A stretch of 64,000 nucleotides of DNA from Pseudonocardia sp. (GCF_025465255.1 NZ_JAODNI010000204.1:1-64000), one strand, 5' to 3'. Shown: positions 46,373 to 55,877, counted from the stretch's first letter. Translations and numbers: made by a program. The notes: generated from the sequence alone by a model not told the origin.

Positions 46373-47409
46373 TCAGACCTTCGCGAGATCGACCGTGCGG
46401 AGCAGCTCCCGGCCCACCCACTCCTGGGCAAGGCGTCGTCCGGCAGCGAACGTGCTGCCGACCGAGCCTCGGACGGACTCCGGGAGCCAGGCGACGAGGG
46501 CCGGCAGATCCGCAATCGTCCGGGCCTTCGCGGGCTGCGGATGGCCGTGCTCGACGAGCAGGGCGTACAACCGCGCCGCCGGGCGGAGCTCCGGAAGCCC
46601 GAGCACCGCCGCGGAGGCTGCTCCCCTTCGTGCTATCCGGAGTCCCTCGACGTCGAGATCCCCGAAGTACCGCAGCTCGCAGGGCGGTACCGCAGCGAGC
46701 CCGGTGAGGACGCTCCCCAGATCGTTCCCGCGGCCGAGAACGACTCGTCCGACCTCGCCGTCCGGAGGAAGCTCGCAGGCGAGCGAATCGTAGGTGGCGA
46801 TGTTCTCGACGATCAGGGTGACCGGGCCCGCACCGACCTCGTGCGGCAGCTGTGGGGTGGGCACGATCCGGCTGCGGAGCAGGCCCAGGCTCAGCCGTTC
46901 CTCTGTGGAGCAGTCGAACAGGCGCCCGTTCAGCATCGTGAACAGGAGCTTCTCGTCGCCGGTCAGTTCCAGTGAGCGCTCCTGCGCAGGAACACCCAGT
47001 CGGGCAGCATCGTTCCGGAGGAACTCCTGTACGCCCCGAAGCAGAATGAGCTGATTCGCGGTGAGACGGCGCTCCCGCTCGAGCCGGTAGACCCACGAGA
47101 GCTTTGCGTGCCAGACGACCTTCGACGCGGAAACGGGAGGTCGCGCCGTCGCCACGCGCGTGACCCATGAGGGCAGCGGGGGCAACGGGGTGCACTCCCA
47201 GCCGAACCCCGAGGACTCGGCAGGGTCACGACCGCCGTCTGTGCCAGCTCGTCGAACGCCTCTCGGAGCCGTGCGCGGCTGTTGTCGGCACCCAGCAGAC
47301 TCGTGTCCGCGGCCAGCGCCGCCGACCACATCTGCTCCAGAGTGATCCGACTCGACGGTGCCTTTGCCACGAACGCGGCCAGTCGCGCGGCGAGCGGGGA
47401 GAGGCTCAC
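46373..47409 (-). pseudogene. jetD: Wadjet subunit JetD, frameshifted
   Basis: JetD is the Toprim-containing nuclease subunit of Wadjet. The N-terminal part reads in one frame from GTG 47409 (PLAARLAAFVAKAPSSRITL to FDELAQTAVVTLP). The rest reads in another frame from about 47210 (GFGWECTPLPPLPSW) to the stop at 46373, so one base appears to be missing in roughly 47190-47225. Toprim residues are intact in the second part: Glu in VENIATYDSL and the DxD motif in YFGDLDVEG. Joined, the protein would be about 345 residues. No convincing slippery heptamer is present in frame, so a real mutation or sequencing error is more likely than programmed shifting. GTG overlaps the jetC stop. Confidence 0.8.
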
Positions 47410-50400
47410 AGCAGCGTGAGTACCGGGTCGTCCCGGTGAATCCGCGTGGTGTCGATCGCGCCCGACGGGTCCTCCCCCGCCAGCGTCCGGTCCGCGACCC
47501 GCACGTACTCCCGGCCTCGGTTCGCCGTGTTCCGCATCCGGATGATGTTCGGGAACCGGCCGACGGCCTTCATGTCCCCCACCCCGGTCAGGAAGATCAG
47601 CTGGACGCCGTTGGCTGCGGCGACCTTGCGCTGCAGGTCCAGGAACACCACGTAGTTCGCCTTGCCCAGCGGGTTGTCCAGCGGCAGCGCGCCGAGCCCG
47701 GGCAGGTCACGCCCGCGGCTCGTGGCACGGAGCTTCGCGACCATGCAGAACAGCAGCAGCGAGATCGTCACCTTCTCGCCGCCGGACCACTTCCGCATCC
47801 GCTCGACGGACACCCGTTCCAGGGCGAGCGCCGTCGACGGCTTCAGCACCCGGGCCCGCCAGTTCCCGTCCCCGACGACGGCGTTGGTCGCCTGCCACAG
47901 CAGCTCCTGACCGCGCGGGACCTCGGCGCCGCGGGCCGTCAGCGCGTCGACGAGCCGGGCGCACCGGTCCCGGACCACGGCGTCCGCCGTCTCGACGGCC
48001 GACCGCGGCCCGACGTCCAGGAACCGGTGCCCGGCCCACGCGCCGAGGCTCTCCGGCAGCTCGGACAGCGCCTGCGCCCGCGCCAAGGACTTCAGCGCCT
48101 GCCGCACCATGCCCGTCATCGCCGTGACGACGACGGACTTGTGCTCCTCCAGCTCCCCGAGCCGGCCGCGCAAGTTCGCCGCGAACAGGTCCAGCTCCTG
48201 CGCCAGCGACGCGGCCTCCGGACCGATCTCCCCGGCCACGTCGGCGACCCGGAAGCGGTCCCGGACGGTGGGGTTGACCTCGGCGAACCGGTCCGCGGAG
48301 GCCCACAGGACGATGTCCCGGGCCACCTTCTCGACCGCCCCGCGGGCGCGCCGGGCGTCCGTGGCGACCGCGTCGATCCGCTGCCGGATCGCCGCGACGG
48401 CGCTCCGGACGTCCTCGACACCGCCCGGATCCGCGGCGTCCGACAAATCTCCCGGGGCGACGCCCAGCAGCTCGGCCTGGTGGGTCAGCCCGGTGTGCCG
48501 CTCGTGGGCCTCCGCGCCCAGCGCCTTCACCGCCTCGACCTCGGTCCTCGCCGCCTCGACGGCGGTGCGCAGCCTCACCAGCTCCTCCTCGGCGGCCTCG
48601 GCGGCGGCGAGCGCGGCCGCCCGATCCGCCGGGATCTCCTCGTCCGCGAGCTCGACCTCGGCCGTGGGGAAGGTGGCGAGCTCGGCCTCCGCGGCGCGCA
48701 GCTCCGCCTTGGCCGCGCCGACGGATTCGCCGGCGCGGTCCGCGGCCTCCTCGGCCCGGGCCAGGGCCGAGGCGAGCGAGTCCGGATCGGCGGCCTCGGC
48801 GCTGTCCGCGAGATCCGCGGCGGACTCCCGCACGATCGCCGTCAGGCCCGCAACCTGCCCCGACGGCCCCTCGACGGCCCGGCGCGCCTCCTCGAGCGAC
48901 GCGGCGAGCGCCGAGTCCGAGACCTCCCGGCGGTAGGCCTGCTCCGCGCTCTCGTACGCGCGGCAAGCCTCGGCCAGCGGGACCGGGACCCCGGACGCGG
49001 AGGCGAACAGCCCGTCCGGCTTCTCCTCGCCCCCGAGGGACAGGGCCTCCCGGGCCTCCCGGTGGCCGCTCGCGGCCCGGCGGACGGCGGCGAGCCGGTC
49101 CGCGGCCTCGGCCGCCGTGCGGCGGTGGCCCTCCTCCTCGGTGGTGGCCCGCTCGGTCGCCGCGCGGTGCACCTCGATCTCGGCGGGCAGCGCGCGGGCG
49201 CGGGCACGGCTCGGCTCGGACTGTGTCAGCCGGGCGGCGAGACCGGTGAGCACGGCACCGGCGAACGCCGCGACCCTGCGGACCTCCTCCTGGGTGGCCC
49301 GCCGCTCGTCGAGGGATTGCTCCTGCTCCTCGACGGCGGCGCGGTCCGCCTCGACCCGCCGGAGGTCCTCGCTGATCGCGGCGAGCCGCGCGTCGGCGTC
49401 TGCGATGCGGGCCCGCTGGGTCTCGAGGGTGCCGGGCGGGCAGTCCGCGCGCAGGCCGCGCAAGCGCCGTCGCAGGTCGTCGTCGCGGTCCCGGAGCGCG
49501 GCGAGCTGGGCGTCGGCGGTCGCCCGGCCCGCGCGGGCGGACTCGCGGGCGGTGATCTCCGTGCCCGCGGCGGCGGGATCGAGGAGCGCCGCGGCGGGCG
49601 GGACCAGGAACGGGAACGGGGTCTCCTCGCGGTGCGCGGAGTCCGCGACCGCCTGCAGGTCCGCCGTGGTCGCCATGACCACCGGCGACGTCGGCCGCAG
49701 GCCCGCGTCCGTCAGCACCCGCTCGGCCACGGGGAGGTCCGCGGGGTCGTGCAGGAGCAGCCCGGCGGCCAGCGCGGGCGCGGCCCGGAGCACCGCGGCG
49801 TGTGCCGCGGCGGACACGGACTCCGCGAGGTAGCGCCAGCCGGTCGTCGCCGCGATCCCCGCCGCCTCGACGGTCTCGTGCGCCCGCACGAGATCGAGCG
49901 TCGCGGGGAGCAACCCGGTGGTGGTGAGGGCGGCGAGCGAACGCTCGTCCTCGGCGCCCTCGACGGCCAGCTCCACCCGCTGCCGTTCCGAACGGGAGAT
50001 CGCCGTGGTGAGGAGGTCCTCCAGGTCACCGGCCTCGGCGACCGGATCGATCTCGTCGCCGCCGGAGAGCGTGCGGAGGCGCTCGTCGCCCGCGAGCTCG
50101 TCGACCACGGCGCGCAGCCCGGCGGCGCGCTCGGCGTCCGTGCGGCGCCGCTCGGTCAGTGTGCGCCGCTCGCCTGCCAGCTCGTCCGCGGCCTGGACGG
50201 TCTCCTGGCGGCGTTCCCGCAGGCGGGGCCGCTCCTCGCGGAGCCGTTCGAGGTCCGCGGCCGCCTCGCGGTCGGCCGCCTCGTGCCGGGCGATCGCCGT
50301 GGCGACGTCCTCCTCCGCGTCCAGCAGGCCCTGCCCGCGGGCCGACTCCAGGGCCGCGTCGAGGTCCGCGAGGGACGCGACGACGGCGGCGAGCTCCCCG

Positions 50401-51806
50401 GACAGGCGGCCCTGCTCGGCCGTCGCCTCGTGGGCCCGGGCGCGGGCGGCAGCCTCGCCCCGGCGGGCCGTCGAGACCGCCTCGTCCAGGCCCGCGGCCT
50501 GCTCGTCGTGCTCGGACAGCGCGACGTCCAGGCTGCGCGTGTAGTCCAGCGCAGCCTCGTCCCGGCGCCGGCGAAGAGGCTCGGCGTCGGCCTTGGCCGC
50601 GGCGAGCTGCTCCGTCAGCGAGGTGACGCGCGCCCGGGCGTCCCGCAGCCGTCGGACCTCGGGGACCGCCCGCCACGCCGCCTTCCGCGCCGCGGCCCGC
50701 TGCTGCGCGGCCCGGGACAGCTCGACGTCCCGCTGAGCCGACGCGCGGCGGTGCTCGGCGGCGATCCGGCGCAGCCCGCGCACCCGGGCCCCGGCGAGGG
50801 CGGCCCGGTCCTGGTGCTCCGCGACCACCCCGCGCAGCTCGGTGACCCGGTCCTCGTGCTCGGCGGCGGCCCGCTCGGCGCGGGCCGTGGCGGCGGCGAC
50901 CGCGGTGGCCAGCGCGACCGCCGAACCCTCCAGCTCCCGCTCCGCCTCCTCCGCCTGCTCCTGCGCCGCCCGGTTCTCCGCGAGCCGGCGCAGCAGCGGC
51001 GAGGCCTCGTCCGCGAACGTCAGGTCCGCCAGCAGCTCGGGCCGCTCGGCCAGCCCCGCCCGGACCCGCTCGAGGATGTCCGAGACCTGCCCGGGTACCT
51101 CGGGATCGACGATCAGCTCCAGCAGATAGCGGACGAACTGGTCCGCGTTGCGGAACTGGAACTGTCCCTCGATGCCGCCCTCGGTGGCGTTCATCTGCAA
51201 CAGCGCGGTGAAGATCGCCGGGTCCAGGCCGTGGTCGTCGAGCATCCGGCTCCAGCGGTCCTGCCCGTCCGTGACGGCGATCCCGGCATGCGGGATCACG
51301 TCCCAGGCCCGGACGGCGGCCACGAACTCCTTCTGCGGCGTCGGCTTCCCGTCGGTCTCGAACGGCAGGCCGTCCAGGGAAGCCCGCCCGTCCGCGTCCG
51401 GCCGGAACAGGTACCAGCGCGCGGAGAGCCGGTCGTGGTCCCGGTTCGGGTCCGCGGGCTGGGCCCGGTCCGCCCACTCGTAGACGGCGCCGGTGACGAG
51501 CTTCCTGCCGTCCGGCCCGGACCACTCGACGACGACGTGGGCGGTGTCCGCCCCGAGGACATAGTCCTCGAGGTGCTTGCCGGTGGCCTGGGTGGCCAGG
51601 AAGTCCCTCCGGTGCGGGCGGATCAACGCGCAGATCAGCGACAGGACGGTGGACTTCCCGCCGCCGTTGCGCAGCCAGAGGATGGAGTCCAGCGGATGCC
51701 CGTCCGCGCCCGTGAAGTCCAGCGTGACGTTCAGGAACCGCGCGGCCGTCGGCCCGATCCGGTCCAGCCGCACCCGTCGCATCTGCCACATCAGCGGCGG
51801 ACTCAT
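47406..51806 (-). CDS. jetC: Wadjet SMC-like ATPase JetC
   Basis: 1466 residues. The head domain starts with Walker A at residues 47-52 (NGGGKS). Long Ala/Glu/Arg-rich coiled coils fill roughly residues 250-1250, interrupted by a more globular hinge region. The C-terminal head has the signature WSGGEK (S1341). The Walker B position reads LPLDNP with D1377 and N1378, where most SMC/Rad50 ATPases have DE. JetC loads on and extrudes DNA, letting the complex find small circular plasmids. ATG 51806 overlaps the jetB stop and its own stop overlaps jetD. Confidence 0.92.
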   Translation of the reverse strand: MSPPLMWQMRRVRLDRIGPTAARFLNVTLDFTGADGHPLDSILWLRNGGGKSTVLSLICALIRPHRRDFLATQATGKHLEDYVLGADTAHVVVEWSGPDGRKLVTGAVYEWADRAQPADPNRDHDRLSARWYLFRPDADGRASLDGLPFETDGKPTPQKEFVAAVRAWDVIPHAGIAVTDGQDRWSRMLDDHGLDPAIFTALLQMNATEGGIEGQFQFRNADQFVRYLLELIVDPEVPGQVSDILERVRAGLAERPELLADLTFADEASPLLRRLAENRAAQEQAEEAERELEGSAVALATAVAAATARAERAAAEHEDRVTELRGVVAEHQDRAALAGARVRGLRRIAAEHRRASAQRDVELSRAAQQRAAARKAAWRAVPEVRRLRDARARVTSLTEQLAAAKADAEPLRRRRDEAALDYTRSLDVALSEHDEQAAGLDEAVSTARRGEAAARARAHEATAEQGRLSGELAAVVASLADLDAALESARGQGLLDAEEDVATAIARHEAADREAAADLERLREERPRLRERRQETVQAADELAGERRTLTERRRTDAERAAGLRAVVDELAGDERLRTLSGGDEIDPVAEAGDLEDLLTTAISRSERQRVELAVEGAEDERSLAALTTTGLLPATLDLVRAHETVEAAGIAATTGWRYLAESVSAAAHAAVLRAAPALAAGLLLHDPADLPVAERVLTDAGLRPTSPVVMATTADLQAVADSAHREETPFPFLVPPAAALLDPAAAGTEITARESARAGRATADAQLAALRDRDDDLRRRLRGLRADCPPGTLETQRARIADADARLAAISEDLRRVEADRAAVEEQEQSLDERRATQEEVRRVAAFAGAVLTGLAARLTQSEPSRARARALPAEIEVHRAATERATTEEEGHRRTAAEAADRLAAVRRAASGHREAREALSLGGEEKPDGLFASASGVPVPLAEACRAYESAEQAYRREVSDSALAASLEEARRAVEGPSGQVAGLTAIVRESAADLADSAEAADPDSLASALARAEEAADRAGESVGAAKAELRAAEAELATFPTAEVELADEEIPADRAAALAAAEAAEEELVRLRTAVEAARTEVEAVKALGAEAHERHTGLTHQAELLGVAPGDLSDAADPGGVEDVRSAVAAIRQRIDAVATDARRARGAVEKVARDIVLWASADRFAEVNPTVRDRFRVADVAGEIGPEAASLAQELDLFAANLRGRLGELEEHKSVVVTAMTGMVRQALKSLARAQALSELPESLGAWAGHRFLDVGPRSAVETADAVVRDRCARLVDALTARGAEVPRGQELLWQATNAVVGDGNWRARVLKPSTALALERVSVERMRKWSGGEKVTISLLLFCMVAKLRATSRGRDLPGLGALPLDNPLGKANYVVFLDLQRKVAAANGVQLIFLTGVGDMKAVGRFPNIIRMRNTANRGREYVRVADRTLAGEDPSGAIDTTRIHRDDPVLTLL

Positions 51807-52540
51807 CGCGCTGCCCCGTCCTGGGCGGCCCGCAGCTCGCGGAGTGCGTCCAGCGCCGCGCCGCCCGCCGAGTCCCCGACGAGCAACCGGAACCGGTCCG
51901 TGAGGTGGTGGACGTCCGGTCCGAGCGTCGGCGCCTCCTTGGCCGCGCCCTGGTCCGAGAGCCAGCCCAGCGCGTCCTCGATCGCCCGGAGCGTGCAGCC
52001 GCGGGCGCGGCGCCCGGTCTGGGTGGTGATCAGCTGCGGCAGGTCCGCGTAGGCCTCGGCGGCGGCGCGGGCGCGCTCGCCGTCGTGCCCGCCCGCCGGG
52101 CCCTCGCCCTCCTGGACGCGCAGGGTGTCGATCGCCGAGCGGAGGAACTCGTCGATCTTGACGACGTCCACGAGCTTGGTCTCGGGATCGTCGAAGTCCA
52201 CGTCCTGCGGGTACGCATACGCCGCGATGCCGAGCAGGATCAGGCCGAACACCAGCTTCTCCTCGGCGTCCATGGTCCGCAGGTCCCCGAGCCGGGTCGC
52301 GAACGGGCCGCTCGGCTCCGGCGCCAGGACGATCCCGGAGCGCGGCGTCCCGAGGACCTCCAGCCCGAGCCCCTCGGCCATCGTGTCCACGACGTCCCGG
52401 AAGCGCAGCTCGCTGCGGTAGCGGTCCAGCAGGGCCCGGTACTCGCTGCCCTCCACCGGGCGGGAACGGCGCCGCAGGCCGAACGCCACGAGCTCCGCCG
52501 CCGCCCGCACCTCGGTCAGGTCCGCCGCCACGGCCGTCAT
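51803..52540 (-). CDS. jetB: Wadjet subunit JetB (DUF4194)
   Basis: 245 residues. It matches the KITE-type, MukE-like subunit (DUF4194): RSRPVEGSEYRALLDRYRSE, later EKLVFGLILLGIAAYAYP, and a C-terminal winged-helix part with LRAIEDALGWLSDQGAA. It bridges the JetA kleisin and the JetC head. ATG 52540 overlaps the jetA stop; the longer open frame to 52804 is a shadow within jetA. Confidence 0.9.
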   Translation of the reverse strand: MTAVAADLTEVRAAAELVAFGLRRRSRPVEGSEYRALLDRYRSELRFRDVVDTMAEGLGLEVLGTPRSGIVLAPEPSGPFATRLGDLRTMDAEEKLVFGLILLGIAAYAYPQDVDFDDPETKLVDVVKIDEFLRSAIDTLRVQEGEGPAGGHDGERARAAAEAYADLPQLITTQTGRRARGCTLRAIEDALGWLSDQGAAKEAPTLGPDVHHLTDRFRLLVGDSAGGAALDALRELRAAQDGAAR

Positions 52541-54081
52541 GCCGTCAACTCCTCCGCGTCCATGTCCTCCGCCTCGTCCTCCGCCGCGGTGCGCACCGAC
52601 GCCCGCAGCACGAGGTCCCGGCCGCGGGCGAGCCTGTGGTCCAGCACGCGCCCGTCGTCCTCCGCGACCAGGCCGGACGCCAGCGCGCCGGCGTCCGTGC
52701 GCTCGTCCGTCGACTCCCCGTCCGCGGCGTCCGGGGCGAACGCCCACAACGCCGTGAGCAGCACCAGCTCGGCCACCTGGTCCGCCTCGTCCGAGCCCTC
52801 GCACGCGTCCAGCAGGGCCGAGACGCGTGCGGGCTCGTCGCGGGCGGTGTCCAGCACCTCGCGTGCGGCCGCGACGACCGGGGCGGGGTAGCGCTGCACG
52901 TCCTCCTCTGCGTCCGGGTCCGCAGCGCCGACGTCCTCGACCTCCGGTTCGGCCGCCTCGCGCTGCCGCGGGGGCGCCCAGAGCTGGTCCACCAGGTCGT
53001 CGAAGTGGACGAGGCGGGGCACGCTCACCCCGAGCGCCCGGTCCGCGAAGGCGCTCGTCACCACCGTCGCGTCCGCCCGGGGAGCCGCGAGGACGGGGAG
53101 CAGCAGGTCGTCCCCGAGCGCCAGCATGCGAAGCCGGCGGCGACGGGCGAGGCGCTGCCGGACCTGGGCGGACAGGAACACCTCCCGGGCCCCGACGAGC
53201 CGGCGTTCCAGGTCCAGGTGCACGCTCCGGACCCGGGCGAGCAGGTCCACGATCCGGCCGGACGCGGCCCGCACGTCCGGCGACGTCTCGGCGTCCAGAC
53301 CGCTCTGCACGTGCTCGAGGAACCGGTCGTCCTCGCCGATCCGCTCCTCCACGTGCCGGCGCGCCGCGGCGAGCCGGTCCGGCACGTCGACCAGCCAGTC
53401 GTGCGTGCCGACGTCCCGGCGGGTGGCGTCGAGCAGCTCGGCCAGGGTCGCGGAGATGCCGACGCTGCTGCGCTCGGCCTGGGCGGCGGTGCGGACGGCG
53501 GCGTCGAACCGGCGGTCGTCCAGCTGCCGCTGCAGGACGTGCGCGAGTGCGCGGTCCGCGTCCTCCAGATCGACGTCCAGGCCGTGCAGGAAGAGCGTGA
53601 TCGCCTGGTCACTTGCCACGAGGACCGGGCCGTACTCGGCATCCCGCAGCGCGAGCAGCCGGAAGCTGTAGGGCTCGGACCGCGCGCGTTCGCCGGAGAG
53701 GTCGGCGAACCAGTAGGTGAAGCGGCGGTGCTCGTGCGTCTCGTTGAGCAGGCCCTTCAACACCACGGCGGCGACGTCCCGGGCCTGGCCGGCGTGCTCG
53801 GGCGCCATCCGGGCGGCGAGACCGGTCAGCGTGTCCGAGACCTCCTCGAGCGTGGCCTCGCGGGCGAACCCCATCGACCCGACCACCAGGTCCACCGCGG
53901 CGAGGGCGAGCTGGCGGAGGTCGAAGAGTTCGTCGTCGATCCCGGCGTGCGCGGCGTTACGGACGAGCCGGGCGATCGGGTCCGTGAGGGCGAGCGCACG
54001 CCAGCGGGCCCGCGCGGTCGCGTCCGCCGCGGGCGAGACGACTGCTGGTCCGGTCAGTGGCGGTCCGGCCGATGGCGTCAC
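52537..54081 (-). CDS. jetA: Wadjet kleisin subunit JetA (DUF3375)
   Basis: 514 residues. The N-terminal part ARWRALALTDPIARLVRNA and the block FTYWFADLSGERARSEP are typical of the DUF3375/MukF-like kleisin. It clamps the JetC heads and recruits JetB and JetD. GTG 54081 is used because AAAGGGGGA lies five bases upstream and homologues start nearby; the frame is open to 54315. It is the first gene of jetA-jetB-jetC-jetD, every junction a 4-bp overlap. Confidence 0.9.
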   Translation of the reverse strand: MTPSAGPPLTGPAVVSPAADATARARWRALALTDPIARLVRNAAHAGIDDELFDLRQLALAAVDLVVGSMGFAREATLEEVSDTLTGLAARMAPEHAGQARDVAAVVLKGLLNETHEHRRFTYWFADLSGERARSEPYSFRLLALRDAEYGPVLVASDQAITLFLHGLDVDLEDADRALAHVLQRQLDDRRFDAAVRTAAQAERSSVGISATLAELLDATRRDVGTHDWLVDVPDRLAAARRHVEERIGEDDRFLEHVQSGLDAETSPDVRAASGRIVDLLARVRSVHLDLERRLVGAREVFLSAQVRQRLARRRRLRMLALGDDLLLPVLAAPRADATVVTSAFADRALGVSVPRLVHFDDLVDQLWAPPRQREAAEPEVEDVGAADPDAEEDVQRYPAPVVAAAREVLDTARDEPARVSALLDACEGSDEADQVAELVLLTALWAFAPDAADGESTDERTDAGALASGLVAEDDGRVLDHRLARGRDLVLRASVRTAAEDEAEDMDAEELTA

Positions 54082-54169
54082 GCGTTCCCCCTTTCGCCGC
54101 AGCAGCCTAGGGAGGGGGTCCGACACTTCCGGCTCCGGGGGAACTCTCAGGCCACTCTCACCTGGGACG

Positions 54170-54220
54170 GGGACACTCGGGTGCGAGGGACGATCGGGAT
54201 CGAGTGCGAAGGAGTGTCCC
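54170..54220 (+). promoter_or_regulatory. Inverted repeat overlapping the yggT ribosome site
   Basis: GGGACACTC (54170-54178) and GAGTGTCCC (54212-54220) are perfect 9-base arms with a 33-base loop. The right arm includes the last bases of the AAGGAG ribosome site and ends directly at the GTG start. It could be an operator for the divergent jetA/yggT region or a structure that hides the ribosome site. Confidence 0.4.
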
Positions 54221-54508
54221 GTGATCGTGGCAAGTCTGGTGGGGCTGGTCCTGGTCCTGTTCCAACTCGTGCTCGTGGCCCGGGTGGTCGTCGACTGGAT
54301 CGGGGTGCTGTCCACCGGCGGTGGCGGCAGCGGCCTCTACCAGGCGCGGCGGATCACCCACGGCATCACCGAACCGGTGATCGAGCCGGTCCGGCGGGTG
54401 CTCAAGCCGGTGCGGTTCGGGTCGGTCGCGATCGACCTGGCGTTCGTGGCCGTGTTCGTCGCGGTGATCCTGCTCCGCACGGTCGTGGTGCCGCTGATCC
54501 CGTTCTGA
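54221..54508 (+). CDS. YggT family membrane protein
   Basis: 95 residues, two membrane spans (IVASLVGLVLVLFQLVLVARVVVDW and the C-terminal IDLAFVAVFVAVILLRTVVVPLI). Between them is the conserved RRITHGITEPVIEPVRRVL. In many actinobacteria YggT genes lie near the cell-division cluster; here the gene is divergent from jetA instead. The precise role is unknown. GTG 54221 has AAGGAG seven bases upstream. Confidence 0.9.
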   Translation: MIVASLVGLVLVLFQLVLVARVVVDWIGVLSTGGGGSGLYQARRITHGITEPVIEPVRRVLKPVRFGSVAIDLAFVAVFVAVILLRTVVVPLIPF

Positions 54509-54517
54509 GGGCCGGAA

Positions 54518-54584
54518 AAGCGCGTTGTGGCTCCACAACGCGCTTACGAAGCCCCAGGAACCGCGTTGTGGCTCCATGACGCGG
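54518..54584. repeat. Paired hairpins, GTTGTGG family, second locus
   Basis: First hairpin: AAGCGCGTTGTGG-CT-CCACAACGCGCTT (54518-54545), perfect. Second: CCGCGTTGTGG-CT-CCATGACGCGG (54561-54584), two mismatches. They are flanked by near-complementary GGGCCGGAAA and TTTCCGGGCC. The same paired arrangement is found at 11866-11928. It is downstream of yggT. Confidence 0.72.
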
Positions 54585-54666
54585 ATTTCCGGGCCTGAGA
54601 ACGAGCGGGAACACCGCTCGGAGCAGCGAGCCGGCCGTTCGTCGGGAGCCCGTAGGCTGGACCCCG

Positions 54667-55620
54667 ATGAGGCGCAAGCTCCGCTCTCCCCTGCCGCAGC
54701 GGCACGGGCTGGACCCGGCCCGGCTGCGGACCCCCGACGACGGTCCGTGGCGCACCATGCGTGAGCACCTCGTCGAGCGGCTGCCCCGGGTGGACCCCGC
54801 CCGGATCGACGAGATGCTGCGCGAGGAGCGCATCGTCGACCTCACGGGGCCACTGGCCGTCGACGCGCCGTTCGTCCCGCGGTCCTTCGTCTGGTTCCAC
54901 CGGGACCTGCCCGTCGAGGCGCCGGTGCCGTTCGAGATCGGGATCGTGCACCGCGACGAGCACCTGCTCGTCGTGGACAAGCCGCACTTCCTCGCCACGA
55001 TCCCCCGCGGGAAGCACGTCGTGGAGACCGCGCTGGTGCGGCTGCGGCGCGACCTCGCGCTGCCCACGCTGAGCCCCGCGCACCGGCTGGACCGCGTGAC
55101 GGCCGGGCTGGTGCTGTTCGTGATCACCCCGGAGCTGCGCGGCCGCTACCAGACGCTCTTCCGGGACCGGCTCGTGCGGAAGACCTACGAGGCCGTCGCG
55201 CCGTACCGGCCGGAGCTCACGCTGCCCCGCACCGTGCGCAGCCGGATCGTCAAGGAACGCGGCGTCATCCGGGCGCAGGAGGTGCCGGGCGAGGTCAACG
55301 CGGAGACCCACGTCGAGCTCGTCGACCACGCCCGTGGCCTGGGCCGCTACCGGCTGCGGCCGCTCACCGGGCGCACCCACCAGCTGCGGCTGCACCTGTG
55401 CTCGCTGGGCATCCCGATCGTCGGCGACGACCTCTACCCGGAGCTGCTGGACACTCCGCTCGACGACTATTCCGGCCCGCTGCAGCTGCTCGCGCGCACG
55501 CTGGAGTTCACGGACCCGGTGAGCGGCGAGCCCCGGCGGTTCGAGAGCGGGTTACGGCTGCGGGCGTGGGAGCCGGACGGTCGAACGGACGGCCTGCAGG
55601 GCATCTCCGCGCGTTCCTGA
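54667..55620 (+). CDS. RluA-family pseudouridine synthase
   Basis: 317 residues. The catalytic Asp is in AHRLDRVTAGLVLF; KTYEAVAPY and the C-terminal RPLTGRTHQLRLHLCSLGIP-type block are family hallmarks. An N-terminal segment with RVDPARIDEMLREERIVDL may act as a degenerate S4-like region. It modifies uridine in rRNA or tRNA; the exact site is unknown. The 257 bases after it hold no gene, only an inverted repeat with CGGGGCCCGCG arms. Confidence 0.93.
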   Translation: MRRKLRSPLPQRHGLDPARLRTPDDGPWRTMREHLVERLPRVDPARIDEMLREERIVDLTGPLAVDAPFVPRSFVWFHRDLPVEAPVPFEIGIVHRDEHLLVVDKPHFLATIPRGKHVVETALVRLRRDLALPTLSPAHRLDRVTAGLVLFVITPELRGRYQTLFRDRLVRKTYEAVAPYRPELTLPRTVRSRIVKERGVIRAQEVPGEVNAETHVELVDHARGLGRYRLRPLTGRTHQLRLHLCSLGIPIVGDDLYPELLDTPLDDYSGPLQLLARTLEFTDPVSGEPRRFESGLRLRAWEPDGRTDGLQGISARS

Positions 55621-55877
55621 AAGAGCCCGCGGCATTCGGAGCAGGACCTGCGGCATCAGGACGCAGGGGCCGCCGCTCGTCGCGTCCAGACGGTCACGCA
55701 CCGTGCAGGCCCCTCAGCTTCGCAACGCCCGGGACCCAGCCTTCCTACGGTTCTGCGGTGCGGGGCCCGCGGCGAGCGCAACGCCCCCCGCCGCACGTCG
55801 CGGGCCCCGATTTCCACCCCTCTCACCGTGTTCCCCAGCGCGGTCGAGGATCGCTCCCCCGCGAGAAGGACAATTCG

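Noticed and set aside
47190..47225. Programmed -1 frameshifting in jetD
   Set aside because: The local CGG GGT T sequence does not form a proper slippery heptamer in the zero frame and no downstream pseudoknot was evident; mutation or sequencing error is preferred.
47358..52052. 1564-residue open frame on the plus strand opposite jetC
   Set aside because: It is antisense to the clear SMC-like gene, has low-complexity Arg/Gly/Ala/Val composition and no motif; long open antisense frames are expected at this GC content.
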